64,000 nucleotides of DNA from Chlorella sorokiniana (Eukaryota > Chlorophyta > Trebouxiophyceae > Chlorellales > Chlorellaceae). A model generated the notes under the pieces. The model was given only the letters and a program-made list of their open reading frames with translations, was not told the DNA's origin and made no database searches. Below, one piece after another: positions 1-10,508 of the stretch. The stretch covers positions 1,116,001 to 1,180,000 of the forward strand of contig CP084608.1 in assembly GCA_025917655.1 (NCBI GenBank), read 5' to 3'. The translations under genes were made by a program, and so were the position numbers. Position 1 is the first letter of the stretch, and each line of letters opens with the position of its first letter.

Positions 1-1
1 G

Positions 2-2117
2 TCGTGGCGCGAGTTCCCGCACCCCGACGAGGAGGACATAGAGCAGGTGCGGCCCCGCAGGCAGCGTGCGGGACCGCGGCGGTACCGAAGCACACAGGGG
101 CCTGCTGCGGTCACTGCTGCACCCCGCGCTTTCGTCTCGCGCGCCGCCGCCGGCTCATCGTTCCCCGCCCTGCCTGCGCCCCACCCCTGCCAGGCCGAGT
201 CGCGGGAGCACCGGCGGTGGATAGAGCGGTACAACGCCAAGCTGCGGGAGAAGGGGAAGAAGGAGGAGTTCAGGCGCATACGCGACTTTGTGGAGTCGGC
301 AAACCGGCAGGACCCACGGTGCGTCACTGCTCTGCTGCTTGCACGCGGATGCAATGGAATGAGGTGCCGCGGTTTGTTGGACACCGCTCCAGAGCTCACG
401 CCCAGTGCAGCAGGAGGCACACCCCTGGCGCTCACTGTGCATCCTCTGCCTTTTCCCCGCCTCCTTCCACAGCATCCTGCGGCGCAAGGAGGCAGAGCGA
501 GCGGAGCGGAGCGGCGGCGGGCGGAGAAGGAGGCGGAGCGGCAGCGGCAGCTGGAGGAGGAGCGGCGGCGGGCGGAGGAGGAGGCGGCGCGCCTGGCGGC
601 GGAGGAGGCCGCGGCCGCCGAGGCGCGCAAGCAGCGGCAGTTCGAGAAGAAGGCGCAGCAGCGGGAGCGGGCGCGGCTGCGCCGCCTGTGCGGCACGTCG
701 GAGGCGGGCGGCGACGCGGCGGCGGGGCTGCCGCCGGGCGCCGTTGCTGTCGACGACGTCGAGGCGCTGTGCAGCAGCCTGGGCCTGGCTGAGCTGCGGG
801 CGCTGTGTGACCAGCTGGCGGCGGCAGACCTGGACCCTCAGCAGAAGGCGGCGGCGGTGCAGGAGCAGCTGGGGGCGGTGGCGCAGGCGGCGCAGCAGAC
901 GCAGGCGCAGCGGGACGCGGCGGCGGCGGCGGCGGCGGCCAGCCTGCGCGACGCCGCCAAGAAGGAGCAGCAGCAGATCAAGGCCAAGCTGAGCGAGTGG
1001 AACGAGGAGGAGGTGGGCTGTCAGGAAAAGGAGGATGCAGCTTGGGCGGCGGCGGCGGCGTGGGCAAGGGGCCCTATCAGCCGCCGACGCACCGTCCCGC
1101 AGCGCTATGCTGACGCTGCGGCCGGCGCCGCTCCATGCTCCCCCGCTGGCGCACCTTCCACCCCTTCCAAGCTGCTGCCCGCCCTTCCCGCCGCCCCCCC
1201 CGCAGGTGCGGCTGCTGCGCAAGGCCCTGGACAGGTTTCCGCCCGGCACCGCCAAGCGCTGGGAGGCGGTGCAGGCGTACGTGCGCACCCGCACCCTGGA
1301 GGAGTGCATGGACATGGTGAAGCACGGGCTCAAGTCGGGTGGGCGCCCGGGGGGGAGGTTTGGGGGAGGGAGGGGAGGGAGAGGGTTCAGGGGGAGGAAG
1401 AGGGGCCACTTCTGCCTCGCACGCGCGCTCTGCATGGGGGAGGGAGGTATCCAATGCAGGGAGGGAGGCGGGGGCCAGCTCGGTTTAGGCGGAACCCTGC
1501 CCCCTTCCCCCCCACACACCAAACCAACCAGCCCGTTTGTGTCTCTGCGCCCTTTTACACAGGCAAGTTTGCGGCGGCCGCGGACCAGTCGTTTGTGGTG
1601 GCCAAAAAGCGGCAGACCAACCTGGCCAACAAGGCGGAGGCGGACTCTCGCGCCCTGGCCTTCACAGACGTGCAGGCAGGCTCCTCGGGGGGCTACGAGC
1701 TGCATTGTGGAGGGTCGGAGTCTAAGGAGGGGGCTCTGCCGCTTTCAGAGCAGGATTATCTGCTGGGCGCGTGCCGCGGTGGTGGCGCTGCGCCTGCCAA
1801 CGCCGCCGCTGCCGCCTCCTCCTGCCGCAGGTGAACCTCAAGGGCGAGGCAGCCAAGCTGCTGGAGCCCGGGGCTGTGCCCCAGCCTGCTCCCGCCGCGC
1901 CCGCCACCGCCGCCGCGCCGTCGCTGCCGCTGCCGGCGGCGACGAGTGGAGCGAGGAGCAGGAGCTGGCTCTGGTGAAGGCGCTCAAGGCGGTGGGCAAG
2001 GACGTTGAAGACCGGTGGGGCCAGGTGGCAGCGCTGGTGCCGGGCAAGGGCAAGGCGGAGTGCTTCAAGAAGTTCAAGGCCATGAAGGAGGCGCACCGCT
2101 CGGCCAAGAAGGGCTGA
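2..2117 (+). CDS. Zuotin / DNAJC2-type ribosome-associated J-protein, C-terminal part (5' end outside window)
   Basis: This is the C-terminal portion of a zuotin/ZRF1 family co-chaperone, which acts with Hsp70 at the ribosome exit tunnel. The J domain would lie upstream of the window. Likely exons are 2-46, 194-318, 473-1012, 1206-1338, 1563-1675 and 1831-2117. The sequence shows the family stretch SWREFPHPDEED, then ESREHRRWIERYNAK, a long charged Ala/Glu/Arg helix, and two SANT/Myb-like modules (SEWNEEEVRLLRKALDRFP and DEWSEEQELALVKALKAVG). The stop is TGA at 2115-2117. The intron starting at 1676 appears to use a GC donor (CAG|GCAGGC). The last exon changes frame between the start motif VNLKG and the second SANT module, inside a Pro/Ala linker of GCC repeats, so either the exon join or the base count there is wrong. 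Family assignment is firm; the linker is not resolved. Confidence 0.85.
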
Positions 2118-2191
2118 CGGCGACGCTTCTTTGGCTGTGCGGCCCTCTGAATCCAACGCCAGCAGCTTTTGCAGCTTGCCCGTAAAGAGGG

Positions 2192-2196
2192 TGTAA
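2192..2196 (+). promoter_or_regulatory. TGTAA polyadenylation signal of the zuotin gene
   Basis: TGTAA lies 75 bases after the zuotin stop codon. This pentamer is the usual polyadenylation signal in chlorophyte nuclear genes. Confidence 0.6.
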
Positions 2197-2492
2197 CTTA
2201 TGCTGGCTGCCTCGCGGCTGTCGAGCCGGAGCGCCGCTGCAGCCTGCTCAACCTCAGGGCACATGGGTGCAGCGGTCGCCGGTCTGGAGCGCTGCTGCGC
2301 AATCACTGGAAAGCATGCAAACGTGGTGCCCATCAAAGGTCGAGTGACTGGTTCTGGTGTCCAAAGCGCTGCAAAGCACCTTGTGCTTGCCCGGCATTCA
2401 TGTGCTGCTCGCTTCTCATCGTTAGCGGTGGGCGGCGGGCGGCGCAGGCTGGCAGATGACAGCAGCCACAGCTGCACTGGCACGTGTGGATG

Positions 2493-2497
2493 TTACA
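2493..2497 (-). promoter_or_regulatory. TGTAA polyadenylation signal of PGS1
   Basis: TTACA on the + strand reads TGTAA on the minus strand, about 170 bases past the PGS1 stop codon at 2664. Confidence 0.5.
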
Positions 2498-2663
2498 CCG
2501 CGCCCCCAGGGCAAAGGCAGGCCGGCTGCAGCTTGCTCATGCTTGCTCGCAGCGGTGACGAGGCAACACGCTCTGCAGGGGCGCCGCCGCGGGTCTGATG
2601 CCGCCCGGCGCCGACCCCCTGCCGGCCAGCCACTCACGGCGGCCGGGCAATGCTTGCGTCGCG

Positions 2664-5424
2664 TCACAGGAAGCCGCGCAGCAGGCGTACGGCGAGGCGC
2701 GCCATGGGCCCCCGCGCCTGCCTGGCGCCAGCAGGGCAGCGTCCGCCACCGGCTGGCTGTGCGCTTTCAGCGCCGCCGCCTCGGCGCCCAGGGCGGCGCG
2801 CAGCGCGGGGTTGCGGGTGACGAGGATGAACTGGAGCTCCAGGTCGCGGTGCAGGGAGCGGAAGCCGTAGTTGCTGCTCCCAACGGCGGTGGCCAGCGGC
2901 GGCGCCCAGCCCGCTGCGTCCGCCGCCGCCGCGCGCCGCCGCCGCCGCCGCCGTGGGAAGCGCCAGCAGCTGGCGGCTGGCCCTCAGGAGGGTGCACCCA
3001 GATGCCCTTTGCGTGGAACTCCCAGCCCTCGCGGCAGTACTCCCATAGGCGGCGGGAAGGCGTACCGCAGGCGCCGTGCGCCGCCGCCGCACCCGCGCCG
3101 CCGCCGGCGGCGCTGGCCGCGCCGCCCCTCGCGAGCCACCTGCCGCCCGACAGCCGCTGCCGCCACGCCAGCTGCCGCTGCCGCCACGCCGCCGCGGCGC
3201 CCCGCCGCCCGCGTGCAACGGCCCCCGCCGCCGCCTGCCGCCGCGCGCGCGCTGCGCCGCCGTCAGCCGCCGCCAGGTGCGGTGCTCCAGCAGGGAGTAG
3301 GCCAGGGGGATGTAGCCAGAGGCGCCCGCTGAGCCGAAGAAGCCGTTGGCCTGCGGGGAGGCGGTGATGAGCTCCAGAGCGGCTGCGCCAGCCTGCGGGG
3401 GCCGCCAACGGGCGGTTGGAGAGGTGCGGGCGATGGGCGGGGCAGCGAGATGCGAGGTGCAGGCAGCGGCAGCGGCAGCCTGGCCGTGCGCAACGAGCCG
3501 GCGGTGTGCTGACCTGGCGTGCCAGCAAGACCTCGTATGGGCGGGCCAGGTTGAGGTAAGGGGAGGCCAGCTGCAGCAGCGCACGCGCGCCGCCGCCGCC
3601 GCCGCCCGGGCTGCCCGCGCTGCCGCCCGTCTGCGCCGCCCAGGCCAGCAGCGCCAGCGTGCCCCGCTCCTCCTGCCGCACCCCCGCAAACCCCGCCTGC
3701 ACCAGCGGCACCAGCCAGGTGTCCCCCTGCACCCGCCGCCACCCCTCCCTCCGCTGGCGCTGCCGCCGCCGCTGCCGCCGTCGCGTCGCTCGCAGCGACG
3801 GCGATGTCCACGCTGGGGAGCGGCGGCTCGGTCAGGGCAGGCTCCGTTGCTTTCGAGTATGCCCCCTCCGCCGCCGCTGCAGCCGCCGCCTCTTGCGCCG
3901 CCCCCTCTTCCTCTTGCGCCGCCAGCACGGCCACATCCACCACCCGCCGCCACCCGGCCCGCGGCACCAGCAGCTGCAGCAGGTGATGGCGCAGGGCCGC
4001 TGAGAAGAGGTGGGCCTGGCGCACGGGGTCCACCCCGCGGGGCAGGGGCCCAGGCGGTACCGCTGCACCCGCTGCTGCTTGTACCGCTGCAGGCGGTCCG
4101 ATGAAGCACCCGGCGGGCTGTCCTGCAGGGTGGCCTCGCCCGCTGCGGCGCCCGCTGCTGCCCCCTCGCTGCCAGGCCTGGCGCTGCCGCTGCAGCAGGT
4201 CCAGCAACACGTCGCGGCGGCGCGCGCCCGCCGCCCAACCACCGCCGCCGCCGCTGCCGCTGCTGCCGCCGCTGTCGCTCGCGCCCGCTGCTTCTGCTTC
4301 TCGCTGCTCCCGCCGCTCAGCTGGCGGCAGGGGCTGCAGCTGGTACGAGAAGCGGGAGACGCCGTCCACCAGGTCGCACAGCAGGGCCGCCAGGTGGGGC
4401 GCCCCGCGTACCGCGAGGTACCGGTCCTGGCGGGTGGACAGGTAGGTGGAGCTGATGTTGGCGCCGCTGATGACCACTGCGGCGGCAAGGGCGCAGGGGG
4501 GCTGGGCAGGGGCCGCAGAGCGACGCCCGGCGAGGAGAGGGGCGGCCACGGCGCGGGCTGGGCCGGCAGGCGGAGGAGTGGCCCGCGGGCGGGAGAGCGG
4601 CGCGAGGGGCGGGGGACCACCTAGGCTGCATGCACCTCCGCCCAACCCATACAGGGCCACGCAAACAAACGCTTACAGGCGCCGCTGCCGCAGCAGCACG
4701 CAGGCACCCACCTGTGTCGTCAAAGCAGTACGCCTTCATGTGCATCACCCCCACCACCTCGCACACGCGTGGCGGCAGCACCCTGCGCCGCACAGGCAGG
4801 CACGGGAGCCGCTTGCGGGTGATCAGCTGTTGGCAAAGCTGGCCTGCATCGCCTTTTGCCTGCTCCAGCCTGGGCAGGGCCCCACCTCTTCAGCAGGCCG
4901 CGCAGTGCGGGGGTGTGGAAGGGACACCGCCACGCGGGGCTGGCCGTCCGGGGCTGCAGGTGGGGCCTGCCCTTCCAGCAGCCGCGTGGCCAGCATCTCT
5001 GCCGTGCTGGTGAGCGCTGCTGGCCCCCTGCCAGCGGAAGAGGAGCCGCTGGTGGGGCGCGTGCTGCGCAGGGCGTCCAGCAGCAGGCGCACGCGCAGGT
5101 GGGGCCGCGACGCGTCGGCGGCGGCCGCCTCCAGGGCGTCCGCAAACTCGGCCTCGCGGCCGTCGCCGGTGCCAAGGTAGAGCGAGGCAATGGTGATGCG
5201 CCGCTGAGCGGTGGCCAGGCCCGCCTGCGGTGCACGGGGCCAGCCCACCCGTCCCGCGATGGTTGTCAGTGGCATGCCCCAGGCCGCTAAGTGCTCGATA
5301 GCGGAAATGCATGGATCTCACAACACACTTGGATTCTGCAGACTCACTAGGAGCTCTTGAAAAAAAGTCTTCAGGGCTGCTCAGCACCTCCACATCCCCT
5401 CCTGAACCCAGGAAAGGCACGGGC
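2664..5424 (-). CDS. PGS1: CDP-diacylglycerol--glycerol-3-phosphate 3-phosphatidyltransferase (phosphatidylglycerophosphate synthase, PLD superfamily)
   Basis: This enzyme makes phosphatidylglycerophosphate, the committed step toward phosphatidylglycerol and cardiolipin; the PLD-type enzyme is the mitochondrial one in animals and fungi. In order the exons give VEVLSSPEDFF, RITIASLYLGTG, the first HKD motif HMKAYCFDDT followed by VISGANISSTYLSTRQDRY, ASPYLNLARPYEVLLAR, ELITASPQANGFFG, the second HKD-type motif EGWEFHAKGIWV, GSSNYGFRSLHRDLELQF, and the C-terminus MARLAVRLLRGFL ending in TGA at 2664-2666. The first recognised exon reads to a T-run (A7 at 5360-5366 on +). One T fewer would give FFQELL, then a gtgagt donor, in phase with the next exon. 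Frame also changes between the HRDLELQF exon and the C-terminus. The true start was not found and probably lies in a targeting-peptide exon further upstream. Confidence 0.85.
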
Positions 5425-5513
5425 GGCGCTGGTGGCAGCGGGACGGCTGGCAGCGGCGAAGCAAAGAGGTGAGCCTGCGCCTGTCTACTCGCAGCCGACC
5501 CGTTTAATCACAT

Positions 5514-5793
5514 CTATACCGACTTCTCACCCCGCAATGGCAGCACCAAGGCTTGCGGGGCCAGTTTCCCCAGAAGGGCTTCGATGTCAAGCCCCATTGT
5601 GGCCTTCTTCACATCCTGATTCACATGGTGGAGCGAAATTCGACGAGCTCTTCATCAGCATGTCTTCCAGAGATGCTTTGCCCTGCCATGTTGGCGCTGC
5701 AGCCCGCGGGGAGGACAGCTGGCAGAGTCTGATCCGCCAGCAAGACATCAATCACTGCTGCCTCTCTTGGTGCTTGCACTGCGGAACGTATCA
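5514..5793 (-). CDS. Possible small coding region of unknown function
   Basis: I do not recognise this. On the minus strand an ATG at 5793 opens a frame (MIRSAVQAPREAAVIDVLLA) of about 55 codons. In another frame a second stretch reads LHHVNQDVKKATMGLDIEA and continues to LRGEKSV and a TAG at 5514-5516. Both look protein-like in composition, and one frame change would link them, as seen at other run-length errors in this window. It could be a separate small gene, or 5' exons of PGS1, because a good donor (gtgaga) follows the second stretch. It lies in the divergent spacer between PGS1 and GOT1. Confidence 0.25.
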
Positions 5794-6463
5794 TAGCTGG
5801 CAGGATGCTGAGCTTGTCGGCACATTTGCAGGCTGGGCACCTGCACCCCCACCCCGCGGTTTTGCACCTGCTGGCCGCCCGGGCCGAACAGTTGCTTGTT
5901 GCAGGTGCCGCTCAACGAAATCCTGAGCTTGCTTCATGCCGCTTTAAAAACTCAGTGAGGGTGTGCAATGCGAGGGCTGGGATGGAAACTTTGCGACATT
6001 CTGCATGGTCCGCCACTGTAGCGCCAGCACAGCATCAGGTCGGTTGGCAACGCGATCAAGCGCATGCATATGACTGAGAAGGGATCCCTGCAGAGTTGCT
6101 AGCTTATGAGGACTTCACTGAAAGCCCGGCGACACCAATTGATGCCAAGTTAGGGGTAGACTTGATAGCTTTGTTGAGCAATACCGCTGATCGCCGCGAC
6201 AGGCCACGCCAGGACGGGGTCCCTTGCTGCCCAGCCTGCACGGTCTTTGTACCGCAGGGTGCTTTCACGGACGCTCGATCACTTTTTCTAGTCTTTTCAG
6301 AGCTGCCGCCAAGACTTTGGGCGTCTCCGCGCTTGAACTTGTTGTGCCTGGCGCGTTCTTCTTGGCTGTCCGCGGCCCCCCGCTGGCTGTAGGTCAGCCT
6401 GGGATCCTGTATAAAAGGAAGGCGAGGCGGACCCCAGCGCTTGGAAGCTGATTGGCAGCAACC
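5794..6463. other. Rest of the divergent spacer between PGS1 and GOT1
   Basis: No gene was recognised. Base composition is less GC-rich than the flanking exons. The right end carries the GOT1 core promoter. Confidence 0.45.
6410..6417 (+). promoter_or_regulatory. TATA box of GOT1
   Basis: TATAAAAG lies 46 bases before the GOT1 ATG at 6464, preceded by a GC-rich stretch. At the usual distance it would start transcription near 6440 and leave a 5' UTR of about 25 bases. Confidence 0.6.
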
Positions 6464-7430
6464 ATGCTAGACGACCGCCGAAGTGAGCGGGCTGCCATCC
6501 TGTTACCCTCATGATTTGCACTATGGTGCCCTGCAGCAGCGCACACAGCGGAATGGCGGCTCCGCAGACTTACTTGAGCGGCGCCGCTTGCCGTCGTGGA
6601 ACCTGCGCTGTGTTTCCCATTGGCCGTGCAGAAATCGGCGTGGGCCTCACCGGCCTGGGCTTTCTGTTCATTTTGTTAGGCGTGCTCTTTTTCTTCGACA
6701 GGGGTCTGCTGGCGATGGGAAACGTGCGTCTTTGCCGGCCCTGGAACCGTGCTCTGCCGCCTGGCTGCCTGGCTGCCAGCATGCACCGAAAAACTTGCCT
6801 TGCTCCTGGCGGCACCCCCCGCAGGTGTTGTTCCTGTCGGGCGTGGCCCTGACGATAGGGCCGCAGGCGGCGCTGCGCTTCTTCCTGCGGCCCAAGAACT
6901 ACCGGGGCTCCGCTTTCTTCCTGGGGGCGTGGTGCTGGTGGTGTGGGGCTGGACCCTCATAGGTGCGCCCCTGCCTGCCAGCCTGGCAGGGCCGTGGTGC
7001 GCCCTGCAGCAGCTTGCAAGGCGCCGCAACGGGCCTTGCAGCAGCTGCGAGACGCCCGCGCTGCTGAGGGCGGGCCCGCCGAGGTGAGCTGTGCCGCCCG
7101 CCTGCCCTGCAGGCTTTGCGCTGGAGACGTGGGGCTTCTGGCTGCTCTTCAGCGCCTTCTTCCCCACAGTGCTCTCCTTCCTGCGGTGAGCGCCGCCCCG
7201 TCGGACCACGGCCACACGGCTGCCGCCCGCCCATTCGCAGCCGGCCGCCACTGCTGCGCACGCCGCCGGTTGTCGCCCCAGCTCACAGTGCAGGCCGTCC
7301 CGCTGAGCCCCTGCCTCGGTCGCCCTGCTGCCGCAGGCGCATGCCCTTCTTGAAGCGGGTGCTGGACCTGCCGGCCTTCAAGGCGGTGATCAACAAGGTG
7401 GCGCCGCGGGGGCGGCCCTTGCCAGTGTGA
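6464..7430 (+). CDS. GOT1: Vesicle transport protein GOT1 (Golt1) homologue
   Basis: GOT1 is a small four-helix membrane protein of the ER/Golgi that promotes vesicle fusion with the Golgi. Exons are 6464-6482, 6632-6723, 6825-6962, 7113-7185 and 7337-7430. The first coding exon is only 19 nt and joins in phase to give MLDDRRKIGVGLTG, which matches the family N-terminus and fixes the start. The sequence continues LFILLGVLFFFDRGLLAMGN, VLFLSGVALTIGPQAALRFF, RPKNYRGSAFFLGG, TLIGFALETWGFWLLFSAFF and RMPFLKRVLDLP, ending in TGA. Four hydrophobic segments are visible. Exon 3 loses frame by one base at the G-run 6923-6927: one more G restores FFLGGVVLVVWGWTLIG. The length, about 138 residues, is normal for the family. 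Confidence 0.92.
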
Positions 7431-7726
7431 GCAGCGCGCCGCCGCCGCCAGGCGCGCTCCTGCTCCAGCTTTTAGCCCCCAGTTCCCCGCTCCCTGCTCC
7501 CCGCTGCCGTGCTCCCCTGCTCTCTGCATGTGCCCTCCGCCCGCCCTGCTTGTTGTTGAGTTGAGGCGACGCTCAACTCCTGACGCACCGGCAATGCTGC
7601 GCACCCCTCGTCGGCGTCGCCCCACACTTTGACCCAGCACTTGACTTGCTGCCTTGCTTTGCCTGCTCTCGAAGCAGCCCGCCTAAGTCTCTTCCAGCCA
7701 TTGCTACTGCATAACAGATGAGCCGC

Positions 7727-7731
7727 TTACA
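7727..7731 (-). promoter_or_regulatory. TGTAA polyadenylation signal of the CTD phosphatase gene
   Basis: TTACA on + reads TGTAA on the minus strand, about 270 bases past the phosphatase stop codon. It lies inside the predicted 3' UTR of the convergent GOT1 gene. Confidence 0.45.
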
Positions 7732-7743
7732 GCCAGCGCTGTG

Positions 7744-7748
7744 TGTAA
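7744..7748 (+). promoter_or_regulatory. TGTAA polyadenylation signal of GOT1
   Basis: TGTAA lies about 315 bases past the GOT1 stop codon, immediately beyond the opposite-strand signal of the convergent gene. Confidence 0.5.
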
Positions 7749-7997
7749 CTGCTGCGCTCATGCCTCCTCGCGCCTACCACGTTGGGGTTTCAAGTGCTGA
7801 ATGAATGAAGCGTGTAGATGCGTGCTGTGCACCAAAGTGACAACGCAATGTGGGGAGAATGCTAATTATTGGCAAGCAGGGTTTTCCAAGGGCGGCCGAC
7901 GGGCGTGGATCCGGCAACCGGCTCTTCGGCCTCTACAAGCGAGGGCGTGGGCTGGCAGGCGTGCGCAGCCTGCTCGGCTCTGCGACATGCCTCGGCC

Positions 7998-10463
7998 TCA
8001 GCGCAGCTCCTCGTGCAGGGACGCCGCATACGTGTCACGCACCGCACCCTGCTGGGCTGCCGCCGCCGCGCGCGTGCCGCGCATCCAGCGAGCGCCCGGC
8101 GTAGCGGCCGCCGCGGCCCCTGCCGGGAAGGGGGCGCGCGGTCCCTGCGGCGGCGCGTCGAAGTTGACGGCGTAGCCGGCCTGCTGCAGCACCAGCAGCG
8201 CGGCGTGCTGGCGGGCGCGCTTGTCGGCGCGGGGGCCGGCGGCGGCGGTGCCCAGCGCGACGTACTCGCCGCCGTTGATGACCAGGCGGCAGCGGGCGGA
8301 GCTGCGTGGGGGCAGGTGGAAAGCAGGGCGCGGTCAAAGCGGGCACAGCAGCACACACAGGTGGTGACGGGTAAATCAGCAGGCATGCACACGAGTGCGC
8401 AGGACAGATGGGGTTTGCGGGGTGGCAGAGCCGCAAGCGACGAGTGCAGGGGGCGGCGGGTCTGGCTCTCCCCCCCAAAAAAAAAACAAAACTCCTCCTC
8501 AAGCCTCACCCATCGGGCGCGGGCGCCTGCTCCTGCCACTCCACTCGGTTTGTGCCCGCCGGGAAGTGGCCGACCAGGGTGTCAATGGCGGTGCGGCTGG
8601 TGACTCCGCCGCCGCCGCCAGGCGCGGCGTGCTGGGGCGGCGCCGGCGCGGCGGCCCCGGCGCGTGCCCGCGCTGCGCCGCCGGGGGCGGCCGGGGCGGG
8701 GCGAGGCGCAGCAGTGCGTCGTGTGCCGCCGCCTGCATGGCCAGCTGCTGGGTGGGGCCAGTGGCAAAGCCGGCGGGGGCCTCCCGGCGGCGGGAAGTCG
8801 GCGGGCCAGGAGCCCACAAACGCCGCCACGCTCCACGACCCGTCGCCCTGCTGCGTGCAGCGCCACTGCAGCCGCGCCTGGCGCCGCTGCGCGCCTCGTG
8901 CAGCCGCGCCAGGGCGTCGGGGCCGGCGGGCGGCGGGGGCGGCTCGGCGGCGGCGGCGGGGGCCTGCTCGTGCCGCGCCTGCTTGTGGCGCTCGTCGCCG
9001 TCGGGCGCACCGGGCGCCCTGCGCTTGGCCCCTGCCGCCGCCGCCGGGTCGTGCGCGGCGCGGTGCATGGGGCGCGGCGCGCCGCCGCCGCCCCCGCCGA
9101 TGCCCCCCGCGCCACCCATGCCGCCAAAGCTGTCTCTCCAGCGCTGCTGCAGCTCGTCCACGCCCTGCCCCCCTGCTGTGTCCCCTGCTGCTGCACAGGC
9201 GGCGCCTGCGCACGGAGCATCGGGCGGGCGGCGCTGCCGCTCCCGGGGCGGGGGCGCCAGCGGCGGCGGCGCCGACCCGCCCGGCTGCTGCTGCTGCGGC
9301 CGCAGCTGCGCTGGGTCGGCGGGCGGCCCATGCAGGCCCACCAGCCGCTTCATGGGAGGCGGGCGGGGGCGCCTGGGCCCTGCGGCGGCGGCTGCTGCCT
9401 CACCAAGCCCAGCACCTCTGACAGGGTGCCGCTATTGGCTGCGGCCGCGCTGGCAGGCCGCCGCCGCGGGTCCGCTGCAGCCGCCGCCGCCGCCGCGGTC
9501 ACGCCAGGGCCCGGCTGCGGCGGCGCCTCCGCCGCGCCGCCCACCCTGCCCGAGCGCTGGCGCAGCGCCCGCTGCTGTGGGGGCGGCGGAGCCGCCGCCG
9601 CCCGGCGCAGCCGGCGCAGCCCCCAGCTGCTGCTGCTGCTGCCGCAGCTGCAGGCGCGGGTCCACTGGCGGGCCGTGCCCGAGCTGCTGCTGCGGCTGCT
9701 GGGGCGGGGGCGGGCCGCCCAGGATGCCCTGCAGGGTGGCCAGCAGCTCCACCCCTGCCTGCCCCTGCAGCAGCCCGATGGGAGCACCCGCGCCGCCACC
9801 ACCCCCTTGCTGCACCGCCTGCCCAGGCGGCCCCGCCGGCGGCGGCGCCCCTGCCGCCGCGCCTGCCGCGGGTCCACCGGCCGGTTGAGCGCCGCCTGCA
9901 GCGCCGCCGGCAGCGGCTCGGTCTTGGCCTGCCGGTGCAGCCCCGCGGCCAGCAGGCCCTGCACCCAGGGCGGCGGCGCCAGCGCGGCGGCGTAGCCCTC
10001 GTGCAGGGGGCGGGAGAGGGGGAGGGGCTGGCGGCGCAGCAGGTCCAGCTGGGGCCTGCGGGGGGTGGGGGCAGGCACAACGGGTGGGCCCGACGGGCTG
10101 CCGGCAGCAAACACGCCGGCAGGCGGGCCGGGCAAGCAGCACGTCCCCTTCCCACCAAACTACTCATGAACTACCACCACCCCCCCCACACACGCACACC
10201 CCGCCCCCCGGGCTGCGGCGCTCTCACCGCAGCACCTCCTGCACGCGGTGGAAGGCATGTGCCCTCAGGTTGAACAGCTCGTCCTTCAGGCGGATCATCT
10301 GCGCGCTGAGCGACTGCGTGGTGGGGGCCCCGACAGGCCCAGCTCCTGCGCCGCCGCCTCCTCCCAGGGGCGGAAGGGCTCCACCTGCAGCACCTGGCCC
10401 TGGCTGGAGGCATCCCAGATCTGGAGCAGAGGGGGGAGAGAGGGAGGTTCAAGAAAGGTATGC

Positions 10464-10508
<45 letters not shown>

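Larger units (their letters stand above)
2118..2663. other. Intergenic 3'-3' region between zuotin and PGS1
   Basis: Convergent spacer of about 545 bases. It holds one TGTAA on each strand (2192-2196 on +, 2493-2497 on -), one for each neighbouring gene. I see no convincing gene here. Confidence 0.5.
7431..7997. other. Convergent spacer between GOT1 and the CTD phosphatase gene
   Basis: About 565 bases of 3' untranslated sequence. Polyadenylation signals for the two genes sit 12 bases apart near 7730-7748. No gene was recognised. Confidence 0.5.

Noticed and set aside
8395-9995. Very long plus-strand open frames (443-497 codons)
   Set aside because: They are antisense shadows of the Pro/Gln/Ala-rich region of the CTD phosphatase gene; high GC removes stop codons in all fr frames.
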